Shown one piece after another: positions 25,891 to 34,986 of a DNA stretch of 64,000 nt. The notes under the pieces are model-generated. The model was not told the origin of the DNA, did not search any database, and saw nothing but the letters and a program-made list of their open reading frames with translations. Source of the DNA: Polaromonas eurypsychrophila (GTDB taxonomy: Bacteria; Pseudomonadota; Gammaproteobacteria; Burkholderiales; Burkholderiaceae_C); assembly GCF_014641715.1 (NCBI RefSeq), contig NZ_BMIG01000014.1, forward strand, positions 57,384-121,383, given 5' to 3'. The translations under genes and the position numbers were made by a program. How positions within the stretch are numbered: position 1 is the first letter of the stretch; each line of letters begins with the position of its first letter.

Positions 25891-28800
25891 TTGACCATTG
25901 CCACACAAAAAATATTCCGCATACGCCGCGAATACAACGCCTGGGTCGCTGACGAGTCCATCGAGGACTACGCGCTGCGTTACACCTCACGCAGCTTTCG
26001 CAAGTGGTCGGAATGGCGCGTGGGCAACACCGCTTTTGGTGCGGTGTCTTTCCTCGCGCTGGAAGCGATAGGCGGCGCGATTGCGCTGAACTACGGCTTC
26101 ACCAATGCGCTGTGGGCCATCATCGTGGTGGGCCTGATCACCTTTTTCACTGGCCTGCCCATCAGTTATTACGCGGCGCGTTACGGCGTCGACATGGATT
26201 TGCTGACACGCGGCGCCGGTTTCGGCTACCTTGGCTCGACCATCACCTCGCTGATCTACGCGAGTTTCACTTTCATCTTTTTCGCGCTGGAGGCGGCCAT
26301 CATGGCGCTGGCGCTGCAGATGTACCTGGACATCCCGATTGCCTGGTGTTACGTGATCAGCGCCATCGTGATCGTGCCCATGGTGGTGCGCGGCATCACG
26401 CTGATCTCTCGGCTGCAGTTGTGGACGCAGCCGCTGTGGGGCGTGTTGCTGTTGTTGCCCTACCTGGCGGTGCTCTGGAAGAACCCGCAGGCCTTCTCCG
26501 ACTTTACTGGCTTGGCCGGTCGCAGCTCGGGCAGCAGCGAGTTCGATCCGCTCATGTTTGGTGCGGCGGCCACCGTGGCCTTCTCGCTGGTGGTCCAGGT
26601 CGGCGAGCAGGTGGACTTCTTGCGTTTCCTGCCCGAAAAAACCTCCGCCAACCGCAAACGCTGGTGGGCGGCGGTACTGATGGCCGGGCCCGGCTGGATC
26701 ATCCTGGGCATGCTCAAGATGCTGGGTGGCGCCTTCCTGGCCTTCCTCGTGCTGCAGCATGAGCTGCCGGTGTCCAGGGCGGTGGAGCCGACGCAGATGT
26801 ACCTGGCCGGCTTTTCCTACGTGTTCACCGACCCGGCCTGGGTGCTGGCCGCCACCGTGGTTTTTGTGGTGGTGTCGCAGCTCAAGATCAACCTGACCAA
26901 CGCCTATGCCGGCTCGCTGGCCTGGTCCAACTTTTTTGCGCGGCTGACCCACAGCCACCCGGGCCGCGTGGTCTGGCTGGTGTTCAACGTCACGATTGCG
27001 CTGCTGCTGATGACACTGGGCGTATTCTCGGCACTTGAAAAAGTGCTGGGCCTGTATGGCAACGTGGCGATTGCCTGGGTCGGTGCACTGGTGGCCGACC
27101 TGGTCATCAACAAGCCGCTGGGCCTGAGCCCCAAGGGCATCGAGTTCAAGCGCGCGCACCTCTACGACATCAATCCGGTTGGCCTGGGCTCCATGCTACT
27201 GGCGGCCGTGGTGTCCGTGGTGGCCTACACCGGCGCGCTGGGGCCGCGCGCCGAGGCCTTTTCACCCTTCATCGCGTTGGGCATGGCGCTGCTGCTGTCG
27301 CCGCTTTTGGCCTGGCTGACCCAAGGCCGTTACTACATCGCACGGCAGCCCGAGCCCATGGGCGTGCCGGGCCAGATGGTGCGTTGTCACGTCTGCGAAA
27401 ACGCTTTCGAGGCGGAGGACATGGCCAGTTGCCCGGCCTACGGCGCGCCCATTTGTTCGTTGTGCTGCACGCTGGAGTCGCGCTGCCACGACCGCTGCAA
27501 GATACGTTCGCGCGCGGCCGAGCAGGCCGAGCAGTTTTTGCACACCTTGCTGCCAAGCGCGCTGTCGAGCCGGGTCAACTTCCGGGTCGGGCATTACATG
27601 GTGGTCACCTTGTCGCTGTGCGCGCTGCTCGCCACGGTGATGGGCATGGTCTACACGCAGGAAACCGCCTTGCCGCTGTCTCCCGACCCCCAGGCCATGC
27701 TGCAGTCTGCCTTTGTGAAGGTGTTTGCCATGCTGCTGCTGATTGTTGCGGTGTGCAGCTGGTGGGTAGTGCTGGGCAGCGAAAGCCGGCGCATGGCGCA
27801 GGACGAATCAAACCGGCAGAACCAGTTGCTGTCGCGCGAGATCGAGGCGCACCAGCGCACCGACCAGGCGCTGCAGACGGCCAAGGAACTTGCCGAGTCG
27901 GCGAACCAGGCCAAGACACGGTACGTGGCCGGCATGACCCATGAGCTGCGCACGCCGCTCAACAGCATCCTGGGTTATTCGCAGATCCTGCTCAAAAGCG
28001 AGGCACTCGCCAACATGCCGCGCGAAGCGGTGCAGACCATACAGCGCAGCGGCGAACATCTGCTGCAACTGGTCGACGGCCTGCTGGACCTGGCGCGCAT
28101 CGAGGCCGGGCGGCTGCGGCTTGAGCCGATTCCCGTGCCGCTGCCGGATTTCCTCGAGGGCCTGGTCAGCATGGTGCGGCCCCAGGCCGAGGCAAAAGGT
28201 GTGGACTTTTTCTACACCCACAGCGGCCGCATGCCGGCCTGGGTGCAGGCTGATGCAAAGCGCCTGCGCCAGATCATCATCAACCTGCTGAGCAATGCGG
28301 TGCGTTTCACCGACACCGGCAGCGTGACCCTGCATGTCGACTGCCGGCGTGAGGTGATCCGCTTCGAGGTGGTGGACACCGGCATCGGTATTGCGCCGCA
28401 GGACCAGCAGCGCATCTTTCTGCCCTTCGAGCGCGGCGCTGCCGGCCGGCGCCGCGGCGACCCCGGCACCGGTCTGGGCCTGACCATTACCGGCCTGCTG
28501 ACCGCGCTGATGGGCGGCGATCTGTCCTTGCAAAGCGAGCCCGACAAGGGCAGCACCTTCGGGGTGCGGCTGTACCTGCGCGAGATCGATGACCCCGGCC
28601 AGCTGGCTGACCCGCCGCACCAGATCGCCGGTTTTTTCGGCAAGCGCCGCACCCTGCTGGTGGTCGATGATCAGCCGGTGCAGCGCCAGATGCTTGCCGG
28701 CATGCTGACGCCTCTCGGTTTTGAGGTCAAGGAAGCGGCCAGCGGCCTGGAATGCATCGACAGCCTGAAGGACAGTCTGCCCGACGCCATCCTGCTCGAC

Positions 28801-29268
28801 ATCAGCATGGACGACATGGACGGCTGGCAGACTGCCACCCAGATACGCCGCCAGGGCTATGAAGACGTGCCGATCATTGTGGTGTCGGCCAATGTGTTTG
28901 AAAACCAGGCTTCCCGGTTGAAGGCCGCCGGTTGTCAGGCCTTTGTCGGCAAGCCGGTGCTCGAGTCGGAGCTGATGAACGCATTGCAGCGCCACATGGG
29001 CCTGGCATGGGTGACCTCCGTGGTATCGCCGGTGCTGATGGCTGCCACGGTGTCCGCCAACGACACGCAGCAGTTGCCGGAAGAAGCCCGTGCCGGCCTG
29101 ATCCGGCTGGTGCACCTGGGCCATGTGCATGGCCTGCACCGCCTGCTGGACCGCATCACGGCAGAGGATCCGGCACTTGCCGCGAACTGCAACCGGCTGC
29201 GCTCCTATGTCAGCCGCTGCGAACTCGAACTGCTGCTCGACCACCTGACGGAGGGCGATGATGCCTGA
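25891..29268 (+). CDS. NCS1-like permease fused to hybrid histidine kinase and receiver
   Basis: A 1125-residue inner-membrane sensor. Residues 1-470 form about twelve hydrophobic segments and resemble nucleobase:cation (NCS1, cytosine-permease-like) transporters. Residues about 497-535 contain at least eight cysteines ('RCHVCE', 'ICSLCC', 'CHDRC'), a possible metal site. Two further membrane helices and a coiled coil lead to HisKA with His684 in 'THELRTPLNS', the ATPase N-box at 798 ('NLLSNAVRF'), 'DTGIGI' and 'GTGLGLTI'. A receiver follows with Asp970 in 'AILLDISMDDMDG', then a helical tail. The TTG at 25891 has GACGGAG at ideal spacing; a GTG at 25795 is less likely. It probably senses a transported or bound N-compound and signals to the overlapping regulator gene. 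The NCS1 assignment is by pattern only. Confidence 0.82.
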   Translation: MTIATQKIFRIRREYNAWVADESIEDYALRYTSRSFRKWSEWRVGNTAFGAVSFLALEAIGGAIALNYGFTNALWAIIVVGLITFFTGLPISYYAARYGVDMDLLTRGAGFGYLGSTITSLIYASFTFIFFALEAAIMALALQMYLDIPIAWCYVISAIVIVPMVVRGITLISRLQLWTQPLWGVLLLLPYLAVLWKNPQAFSDFTGLAGRSSGSSEFDPLMFGAAATVAFSLVVQVGEQVDFLRFLPEKTSANRKRWWAAVLMAGPGWIILGMLKMLGGAFLAFLVLQHELPVSRAVEPTQMYLAGFSYVFTDPAWVLAATVVFVVVSQLKINLTNAYAGSLAWSNFFARLTHSHPGRVVWLVFNVTIALLLMTLGVFSALEKVLGLYGNVAIAWVGALVADLVINKPLGLSPKGIEFKRAHLYDINPVGLGSMLLAAVVSVVAYTGALGPRAEAFSPFIALGMALLLSPLLAWLTQGRYYIARQPEPMGVPGQMVRCHVCENAFEAEDMASCPAYGAPICSLCCTLESRCHDRCKIRSRAAEQAEQFLHTLLPSALSSRVNFRVGHYMVVTLSLCALLATVMGMVYTQETALPLSPDPQAMLQSAFVKVFAMLLLIVAVCSWWVVLGSESRRMAQDESNRQNQLLSREIEAHQRTDQALQTAKELAESANQAKTRYVAGMTHELRTPLNSILGYSQILLKSEALANMPREAVQTIQRSGEHLLQLVDGLLDLARIEAGRLRLEPIPVPLPDFLEGLVSMVRPQAEAKGVDFFYTHSGRMPAWVQADAKRLRQIIINLLSNAVRFTDTGSVTLHVDCRREVIRFEVVDTGIGIAPQDQQRIFLPFERGAAGRRRGDPGTGLGLTITGLLTALMGGDLSLQSEPDKGSTFGVRLYLREIDDPGQLADPPHQIAGFFGKRRTLLVVDDQPVQRQMLAGMLTPLGFEVKEAASGLECIDSLKDSLPDAILLDISMDDMDGWQTATQIRRQGYEDVPIIVVSANVFENQASRLKAAGCQAFVGKPVLESELMNALQRHMGLAWVTSVVSPVLMAATVSANDTQQLPEEARAGLIRLVHLGHVHGLHRLLDRITAEDPALAANCNRLRSYVSRCELELLLDHLTEGDDA

Positions 29269-30163
29269 ACGGATGGAACACGCCGACGCCCAGCGCCCCG
29301 TTGTGCTGGTGGTCGATGACGCGCCCAGCAGCCTGGGCATGCTCTGCGACACGCTCGAAGGCGAGGGTTATACCGTGCTGGTGGCGCGCGACGGCGATGC
29401 CGCCCTTCTGCGCCTGGAACTGGTGGCGCCCGACGCCATCCTGCTCGACGCCGTCATGCCTGGCCTGTCGGGTTTTGACACTTGCCGGCTGATCAAGGCG
29501 AATCCGGCGCTGGCGCACATCCCGGTGATTTTCATGACCGGCCTGTCGGAAACGCCACATGTGCTGGAAGGTTTTTCCTGCGGCGGCGTCGACTATGTGG
29601 TCAAACCGCTGCGCGCGCAGGAGGTGGCGGCGCGCCTGCACACCCACACCCGCAACGCGCGCATGACGCGGCTGGCGCGCGAGGCAGTGGACGTGGCTGG
29701 CTTCGGCGTGTTGCTGGTCGATGCGCGCGGCCGGGTCGCATGGCGCTCGCCGCAGGCCGAGCTCTGGCTGCAAACCATGGACGGCGTCGCGGAAGAAGGG
29801 CGCCTGCCCGACCCGATCTACGCCGCGCTGGACGGTGGCACCGGCCAGGGGTTCCTGAGTCTCACGGGTGTGCATCTGTCGGTGCGCAACATGGGCCGCG
29901 TCGGCATGGGCGAGACCATGCTGCTGCTGGAGCAGCGCAGCGCCAACGCCGCCGCGCCCTCGCGCCTGGCCGACGCTGCGCTGACGCCGCGTGAAACCGA
30001 GGTCTTGTCCTGGCTGGCCAAGGGCAAGACCAACCGCGATATCGGCGACATTCTTGGCATGAGCCACCGGACCGTGAACAAGCACCTGGAGCATGTTTTT
30101 GAAAAACTCGGTGTCGAGACCCGGGCCGCCGCCGCCGCACTGGCGACGGGCCACGTGTTTTAA
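29258..30163 (+). CDS. Response regulator with receiver, middle PAS-like domain and LuxR HTH
   Basis: 301 residues, overlapping the kinase gene by 11 nt, so the pair is surely cognate. Receiver: 'VVLVVDDAPSS', Asp in 'AILLDAVMPGLSGFD', 'FMTGLSE', Lys in 'VVKPLRA'. The middle ('GFGVLLVDARGRVAWRSPQAELWLQTM') reads like a PAS fold. The C-terminal LuxR helix-turn-helix is 'LTPRETEVLSWLAKGKTNRDI' split before 'GMSHRTVNKHLEHVFEKLGV'. The likely target is the divergent urt-fmd-ami operon. Confidence 0.88.
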   Translation: MMPERMEHADAQRPVVLVVDDAPSSLGMLCDTLEGEGYTVLVARDGDAALLRLELVAPDAILLDAVMPGLSGFDTCRLIKANPALAHIPVIFMTGLSETPHVLEGFSCGGVDYVVKPLRAQEVAARLHTHTRNARMTRLAREAVDVAGFGVLLVDARGRVAWRSPQAELWLQTMDGVAEEGRLPDPIYAALDGGTGQGFLSLTGVHLSVRNMGRVGMGETMLLLEQRSANAAAPSRLADAALTPRETEVLSWLAKGKTNRDIGDILGMSHRTVNKHLEHVFEKLGVETRAAAAALATGHVF

Positions 30164-30218
30164 GCTCGGGCCTGTTTTTTTTTGACTTTGCGAAGCCTCA
30201 TTTGCCTGATTTTCCGGT

Positions 30219-30283
30219 TTTATAGGATAAATCGGGCTGCAGCCCTTGACCGGTAAGCGCTGTCAGCTATCAAAATTGTAGCG
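30219..30283. repeat. Short intergenic repeat of the 'gctatcaaaattg' type
   Basis: ATAGGATAAATCGGGCTGCAG, CCCTTGACCGG, then GTCAGCTATCAAAATTGTAGC. It sits between the response regulator and dcd. Confidence 0.5.
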
Positions 30284-30339
30284 TCTGGCCAGCACTTGCA
30301 GCTTGCCTACAATCTAGGCAACCTGAGGAATCTCCCGAC

Positions 30340-30912
30340 ATGAGCATCAAAAGCGACAAATGGATACGCCGCATGGCCGAGAGCACCGGCATGATCGAGC
30401 CCTTCGAGCCCGGCCAGATTCGTGAGAGCGAAGGCAGGAAGATCATCAGCTACGGCACCAGTAGCTACGGCTACGACATCCGCTGCGCGCCCGAGTTCAA
30501 GGTCTTCACCAACATCCACAGCACGGTGGTGGACCCGAAAAACTTCGACGAAAAGAGTTTTGTCGACTTTCACGGCGACAGTTGCATCATCCCGCCCAAC
30601 AGCTTCGCGCTGGCCCGCACTCTCGAGTACTTCCGCATCCCGCGCAACGTGCTGACCATCTGCCTGGGCAAAAGCACCTACGCCCGCTGCGGCATCATCG
30701 TCAACGTCACGCCCTTCGAGCCCGAGTGGGAAGGCTACGTCACGCTGGAGTTTTCCAACACCACGCCGCTCCCCGCCAAGATTTACGCTGGCGAGGGTTG
30801 CGCGCAGGTGCTGTTCTTTGAAAGCGACAAGGATGATGTCTGTGAGGTGAGTTACAAGGACCGTGGCGGCAAGTACCAGGGGCAGGTAGGGGTGACGCTG
30901 CCCAAGGCCTGA
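30340..30912 (+). CDS. dcd: dCTP deaminase
   Basis: Dcd converts dCTP to dUTP in the cytoplasm, supplying dTMP synthesis. The 190-residue length is standard. '[17 protein letters not shown]' and '[23 protein letters not shown]' are family signatures, the latter with the catalytic glutamate. GAGGAA precedes the ATG. It stands alone between repeat DNA and an orphan gene. Confidence 0.96.
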   Translation: MSIKSDKWIRRMAESTGMIEPFEPGQIRESEGRKIISYGTSSYGYDIRCAPEFKVFTNIHSTVVDPKNFDEKSFVDFHGDSCIIPPNSFALARTLEYFRIPRNVLTICLGKSTYARCGIIVNVTPFEPEWEGYVTLEFSNTTPLPAKIYAGEGCAQVLFFESDKDDVCEVSYKDRGGKYQGQVGVTLPKA

Positions 30913-31088
30913 CGCTGTCCGGTGCGTTGGCATCGTGGCGGACGGCAGCCTTGCGCGTTCGATTCCTACGCGCGCAGGGCTTTTTGGCGGATGACACGAA
31001 TCTGGCCGGTCTCCATAATCAGGGAATGTCAGGCAGGGTTGCGTTCAAGGTGAACACTGTGTTGCCGGCATCACCCAAGGAGTTCGCC

Positions 31089-31424
31089 ATGACTGCCGTT
31101 GCCACATCCTCCGCTTTAGAGCGTATCGCTGCCAGTCCTTATGGCGCACACACCGGTTTGTGGGAAGCCGCTGTGGTCAATCCATGCCGTTATTGGCCCT
31201 GCGAGTTGCTGTCGGCCTTCATCCTGCAGATGGCGACCCAGGGTTGCTGCATCAACGAATCCATGATGCTTGGTAGCCGTTTCTATGCGATGGAAAAGCT
31301 GACCCATGCGCACGCCCTGGATGACGCCCTGCTGCGGGAACTCGCGGTCCGGATGTTTTCCTACTTCGATAACGAGCCTGTACACGCCGTGTTTGTACTG
31401 GTCGGGCGTCCCTGGGCGCATTGA
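31089..31424 (+). CDS. Hypothetical 111-residue protein
   Basis: A small soluble protein, MTAVATSSALERIAASPYG onward, with a helical centre and several Cys and Met ('VVNPCRYWPCELLSAF', 'GCCINESMMLG'). I do not recognise a family. The AAGGAG at 31077-31082 fits the ATG at 31089, and the gene ends 14 nt before a strong terminator, both supporting a real gene. It faces the usp genes, which are on the other strand, and may belong with the microaerobic region. Confidence 0.65.
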   Translation: MTAVATSSALERIAASPYGAHTGLWEAAVVNPCRYWPCELLSAFILQMATQGCCINESMMLGSRFYAMEKLTHAHALDDALLRELAVRMFSYFDNEPVHAVFVLVGRPWAH

Positions 31425-31437
31425 CTTCATGATCCCC

Positions 31438-31468
31438 AAAAAAAAGCTGACCCAGGTCAGCTTTTTTT
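31438..31468. terminator. Bidirectional intrinsic terminator
   Basis: A run of eight A, AGCTGACC, a 2-nt centre, GGTCAGCT, then a run of T. The stem is perfect and flanked by A and T runs, so it can stop both the orphan gene on the plus strand and the usp gene on the minus strand. Confidence 0.9.
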
Positions 31469-31493
31469 GATGGCGGCCGGCATGGGCCCTGAC

Positions 31494-31916
31494 CTACTTG
31501 ACCAGCAGCACCGGAATGTCGGCATCCGTCACCACACGTTGCGCCACACTGCCCATGACAGCGCGGCCGAGCAGGCCGTGACCGTGTGTGCCCATGACGA
31601 TCAGGTGCACCTTTTCGCGCTTGGCTGCACGCAGGATTTCAGCTGTGGGCGCACCCACAACCGCCAATGTTTTGAATGCCATTTTGTGGCGCTTCAGAAA
31701 GCGCTCGATGGCGGCCAGCACCTTTTGTGATTCCTCTGCATGGTAGGCCGCGACTTCGGCGGAGCCCAGCATGGACTTGACGCGTCCCGGCACCGGTGTC
31801 TGCACATTGAGCACGACCACTTCGCCGTCGGGACCCGCCAGGCTTTCGTGGGTAACAAGAAAAGCCAGCGCTTTTTTGGTGTATTGGCTGCCGTCGGCGG
31901 CGAACAGTATTTTCAT
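31494..31916 (-). CDS. Universal stress protein UspA family (second of pair)
   Basis: The 140-residue cytoplasmic protein has the nucleotide-binding fold: 'ILFAADGSQYTKKAL' at the N-terminus and the ATP-type loop 'GTHGHGLLGRAVMGSVAQRV' (G-x2-G-x9-G-S/T) near the C-terminus. AAGGAGA precedes the ATG at 31916. It follows another usp gene by 23 nt, so they are cotranscribed from the FNR-type box at 32442. Confidence 0.9.
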   Translation of the reverse strand: MKILFAADGSQYTKKALAFLVTHESLAGPDGEVVVLNVQTPVPGRVKSMLGSAEVAAYHAEESQKVLAAIERFLKRHKMAFKTLAVVGAPTAEILRAAKREKVHLIVMGTHGHGLLGRAVMGSVAQRVVTDADIPVLLVK

Positions 31917-31939
31917 GAGGTCTCCTTGATGTGAAAGTA

Positions 31940-32383
31940 TCAGCGTAACACCAGCACCGGCACGCTGCTGTGCGTGAGGACATGTTGGGTTTCGCTGCCC
32001 AACAGCAGTCGTTTGATGCCCTTGCGTCCATGCGAGGCCATGACGATCAGGTCGCACCTGTGTTTCCTGGCTGCGGCCATGATGGCCTCGGCCACAAAAT
32101 CGGAGCGCGTGATCGCGGTTTTGACTTTGACACCAGCGGTCTGTGCGGTTTTTTCCACGGCGTTCACGATGGCTTGGCCGTCCTCGGCCCACTTTTTCTC
32201 GATCCGGCCGACATCCTCACTGGAGATGGATACGCCGCCTTCGAAATAGCTAATGGGGTAACGCGGGACCACGTTGAGCGCCACCAGACTGGCGCCTGTA
32301 GCCGCCGCGAGGTCAATCGCGCTGCGTACGGCTTTTTTCGAAAGGGCGGAACCGTCGGTGGTGACAAGAATGCGCTGGTACAT
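31940..32383 (-). CDS. Universal stress protein UspA family (first of pair)
   Basis: A 147-residue protein: 'RILVTTDGSALSKKAV' and the loop 'ASHGRKGIKRLLLGSETQHV'. AAGGAGT precedes the ATG at 32383; an upstream in-frame start was rejected because it would run through the FNR box. An FNR-type site is centred 65 nt upstream, giving a start point about 24 nt before the ATG if the site acts at -41.5. Confidence 0.9.
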   Translation of the reverse strand: MYQRILVTTDGSALSKKAVRSAIDLAAATGASLVALNVVPRYPISYFEGGVSISSEDVGRIEKKWAEDGQAIVNAVEKTAQTAGVKVKTAITRSDFVAEAIMAAARKHRCDLIVMASHGRKGIKRLLLGSETQHVLTHSSVPVLVLR

Positions 32384-32441
32384 GTCTGACTCCTTGTGAA
32401 CTGATCCAGCCCCGAGCTTAAGCCCGCTCGCCTGGCCTGTG

Positions 32442-32455
32442 TTGATCCATGTCAA
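32442..32455 (-). promoter_or_regulatory. FNR/ANR-type box upstream of the usp pair
   Basis: TTGATCCATGTCAA, one mismatch from TTGATnnnnATCAA. Its distance suits activation of the minus-strand usp genes; for ccoI on the plus strand it lies too close to the start codon for ordinary class II activation. Confidence 0.7.
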
Positions 32456-32488
32456 GTGCGCGCATGCTTGCGCTGGTTAGCCTTGGGC

Positions 32489-34786
32489 ATGTCCACTGTC
32501 CTTGCTTTTCCAGATGCCGAGAAGGCCGCCGCATGGGCCGGGGGGACAGATCGGCGGGAGGCGCTCGACGACCCTGCCGAATGGACAGGCTTCAGCCGCC
32601 CCGTGGTTGGACGGGATGGCTGGTGGGAGTCCTACCTGTCGATCACGGGCATGTATTGCGCGGCCTGCTCGCTCACGGTGGAGCAGGCGCTGTGCGAATT
32701 GCCCGGCGTGAGCGGCGTTCAGGTCAATGGCGCCACGGCCACCGCGCGCCTGCTGTGGCAGGCCGGCGTCAGCCGCCCCTCGGCCTGGCTGGATTCCCTG
32801 CAGCGTGCTGGTTATGAAGCCCTGCCTGCCGGCGACGTGTTGGCGGCCGCGCCGCGCCTGCAGGCTCAGCGGGTGTTGTTCTGGCGCTGGCTGGTGGCCG
32901 GATTTTGCATGATGCAGGTGATGATGTATGCGACGCCGGCCTATGTCGCCGCAGCCGGTGAGATCTCGCCGGACATGCAGGCGCTTCTGCGCTGGGCCTC
33001 CTGGGTGCTGACCTTGCCGGTGATCGTGTTTTCCTGCATGCCGTTTTTCTCATCGGCATGGCGTGACCTTCGCCACCGGCGCATCGGCATGGACGTGCCG
33101 GTGGCGTTGGGCATCCTGATCGCATTCGGTGCCAGTTCAGCCGCCACCTTCGATCCCGTGTCGCGCTGGGGTGCGGAGGTCTGGTACGACTCAGTCACCA
33201 TGTTTGTTTTTTTCCTGCTGTCGGGCCGGCTGCTGGAGCAGCGCTTGCGAGATCGTACCGCCGGCTCGCTGGAAGCGCTGATGCGCAGGCTGCCTGCCAG
33301 CGTGGAGCGGCAAGGGGCCGATGGCCGCTTCGAACGCGTCGCGGTGCGGCGTCTGCTCGCCGGTGACCTGATCCGTGTGCTGCCGGGGGACGTGATCCCG
33401 GCCGACGGGCAGGTGACGGACGGTGAAAGTCGCGTCGATGAAGCCTTGCTGACCGGCGAGTCCACACCGCTCTTGCGCGCGGCGGGCAGCGCCGTGATTG
33501 CCGGCAGCCACAATCTCAGCGGGATGTTGTTGCTACGGGTCGGCAGTGCCGGACCCGATACGCAGTATGCCGCGATGGTGGCCTTGATGGAGCAGGCCTC
33601 GGTGCAGAAGCCCGGCATGGCGCAGATCGCCGACCGTATCGCCAGCCCTTTTCTGCTGGGGGTGCTGCTGGCCAGCGCAGTGGCGGTGGTTTGGTGGTGG
33701 CCGGTCGATCCGGCGCACGCCATCAGTGTGGCAGTGGCGATACTGATCGTCACCTGCCCCTGTGCGTTGTCGCTGGCGACACCGGCCGCTACCCTGGCGG
33801 CTGCCGGCGCTCTGGCACGCCGTGGCGTGATGGTGCGCCGCCTGCAGGCATTTGAAGCCTGCGCGGCTGTGGACACGGTGGTGTTCGATAAAACCGGCAC
33901 GCTGACCGATGACCGTATGAAAGTGGTGCGAGTGTTTGCGCCTGCCGGCGTGGACAGCACCGTTATGGGAATGCTGGCGGCGGCGCTGGCCCGGCAGTCG
34001 CTACATCCGCTGTCGCGCGCGATCGCGGACAGCTATGCCGCAGGCGAAGTTCTGGTCACTGAGGTGGAGGAGGTGGCTGGGCGCGGTGTGCGGGGCAGGG
34101 TCTGCCTGGCTGACGGTGGTGCACCGCGAATCCTGTTTCTCGGTTCTGCGGCGTTCTGCGGTTTTCCCGATGCCGCGCGGCAGTCCGGCGGACCGCAGGT
34201 GCATCTGGCGGATGCGCAACAGTGGCTGGCCAGCTTCGAGCTTGACGAGGGACTGCGGCCGGACGCGGCGGACGCCGCCCGCGCACTGTTTGCGCAGGGT
34301 TGCCAGGTCGAATTGTTGTCGGGCGATCAGCAGGGCGCGGTCACACGCCTGGGCGCGCGCGCGGGCATCGAACACTGCTTCGGCGGCCATTCTCCGCAAG
34401 ACAAGCTGACCCATGTACGGCGGCTGCAGCAGGCCGGCCTACACGTGCTGATGGTCGGCGACGGCATGAACGATGGGCCGGTGCTGGCCTGTGCCGATGT
34501 GTCGATTGCCATCGGACAGGCCGTTCCGCTGGCGCAGGCAAAGTCAGACTTCGTGGTGCTGGGCGGCCAGCTGTCGGCGGTGCCCGCACTGCTGGCACTG
34601 GCGCGCCGCACCCGCAGAGTCGTGCGACAGAATCTGGCTTGGGCGGCGTTGTACAACGCCGTGTGTATCCCGCTGGCCGTGACTGGCCTGATGCCGCCGT
34701 GGCTGGCCGGCCTCGGCATGGCCGGCAGCTCGCTGCTGGTGGTGCTCAATTCTGCGCGCCTGTCCCGCGCGCGTACGGGAGAATGA
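32489..34786 (+). CDS. ccoI: Copper P1B-type ATPase for cbb3 oxidase assembly, CcoI/FixI
   Basis: This 765-residue inner-membrane pump supplies copper for the cbb3 oxidase. It has an N-terminal metal-binding domain with 'GMYCAACSL', the membrane copper motif 'VTCPCALSLATP', phosphorylation site 'FDKTGTLTDD', 'LTGESTP' and the hinge 'MVGDGMNDGPVL'. Placement directly before ccoS and ccoNOQP separates it from general copper exporters. The ATG at 32489 is chosen; it lacks a strong ribosome-binding site. Only the N-terminal 50 residues before the metal domain are unremarkable. Confidence 0.93.
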   Translation: MSTVLAFPDAEKAAAWAGGTDRREALDDPAEWTGFSRPVVGRDGWWESYLSITGMYCAACSLTVEQALCELPGVSGVQVNGATATARLLWQAGVSRPSAWLDSLQRAGYEALPAGDVLAAAPRLQAQRVLFWRWLVAGFCMMQVMMYATPAYVAAAGEISPDMQALLRWASWVLTLPVIVFSCMPFFSSAWRDLRHRRIGMDVPVALGILIAFGASSAATFDPVSRWGAEVWYDSVTMFVFFLLSGRLLEQRLRDRTAGSLEALMRRLPASVERQGADGRFERVAVRRLLAGDLIRVLPGDVIPADGQVTDGESRVDEALLTGESTPLLRAAGSAVIAGSHNLSGMLLLRVGSAGPDTQYAAMVALMEQASVQKPGMAQIADRIASPFLLGVLLASAVAVVWWWPVDPAHAISVAVAILIVTCPCALSLATPAATLAAAGALARRGVMVRRLQAFEACAAVDTVVFDKTGTLTDDRMKVVRVFAPAGVDSTVMGMLAAALARQSLHPLSRAIADSYAAGEVLVTEVEEVAGRGVRGRVCLADGGAPRILFLGSAAFCGFPDAARQSGGPQVHLADAQQWLASFELDEGLRPDAADAARALFAQGCQVELLSGDQQGAVTRLGARAGIEHCFGGHSPQDKLTHVRRLQQAGLHVLMVGDGMNDGPVLACADVSIAIGQAVPLAQAKSDFVVLGGQLSAVPALLALARRTRRVVRQNLAWAALYNAVCIPLAVTGLMPPWLAGLGMAGSSLLVVLNSARLSRARTGE

Positions 34787-34924
34787 ATGGACATCCTGTT
34801 TCTGCTGATTCCTTTTTCAGTCCTGCTGGCGCTGCTGATTCTGGTCGCGCTTGGCTGGGCGGTGTGGCGCGGCCAGTTTGAGTCGCTGGAGCCCGAAGGC
34901 GAACGCATTCTGCATTCGGATTGA
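34787..34924 (+). CDS. ccoS: cbb3 oxidase maturation protein CcoS
   Basis: A 45-residue single-span membrane protein, MDILFLLIPFSVLLALLIL then 'GWAVWRGQFESLEPEGERIL', which matches CcoS (tryptophan-rich exit from the helix and the acidic 'LEPEGERIL' tail). It begins on the base after the ccoI stop codon. CcoS is needed to insert heme b and copper into CcoN. Its stop codon overlaps the FNR box of ccoN. Confidence 0.92.
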   Translation: MDILFLLIPFSVLLALLILVALGWAVWRGQFESLEPEGERILHSD

Positions 34925-34934
34925 CTTGCATCAA
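34921..34934 (+). promoter_or_regulatory. FNR-type box upstream of ccoN
   Basis: TTGACTTGCATCAA, one mismatch from the consensus, centred 59.5 nt before the ccoN ATG. With action at -41.5 the start point would be near 34969; GACACT at 34957-34962 is a possible -10. Confidence 0.75.
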
Positions 34935-34986
34935 GTAGCCAGCTCTCTGCGGCACAGACACTCGAAGCGTCAATAAAAGGTGCTTC

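Noticed and set aside
27808..29352. 514-codon minus-strand frame opposite the kinase gene
   Set aside because: Antisense shadow; the plus strand carries complete kinase and receiver motifs.
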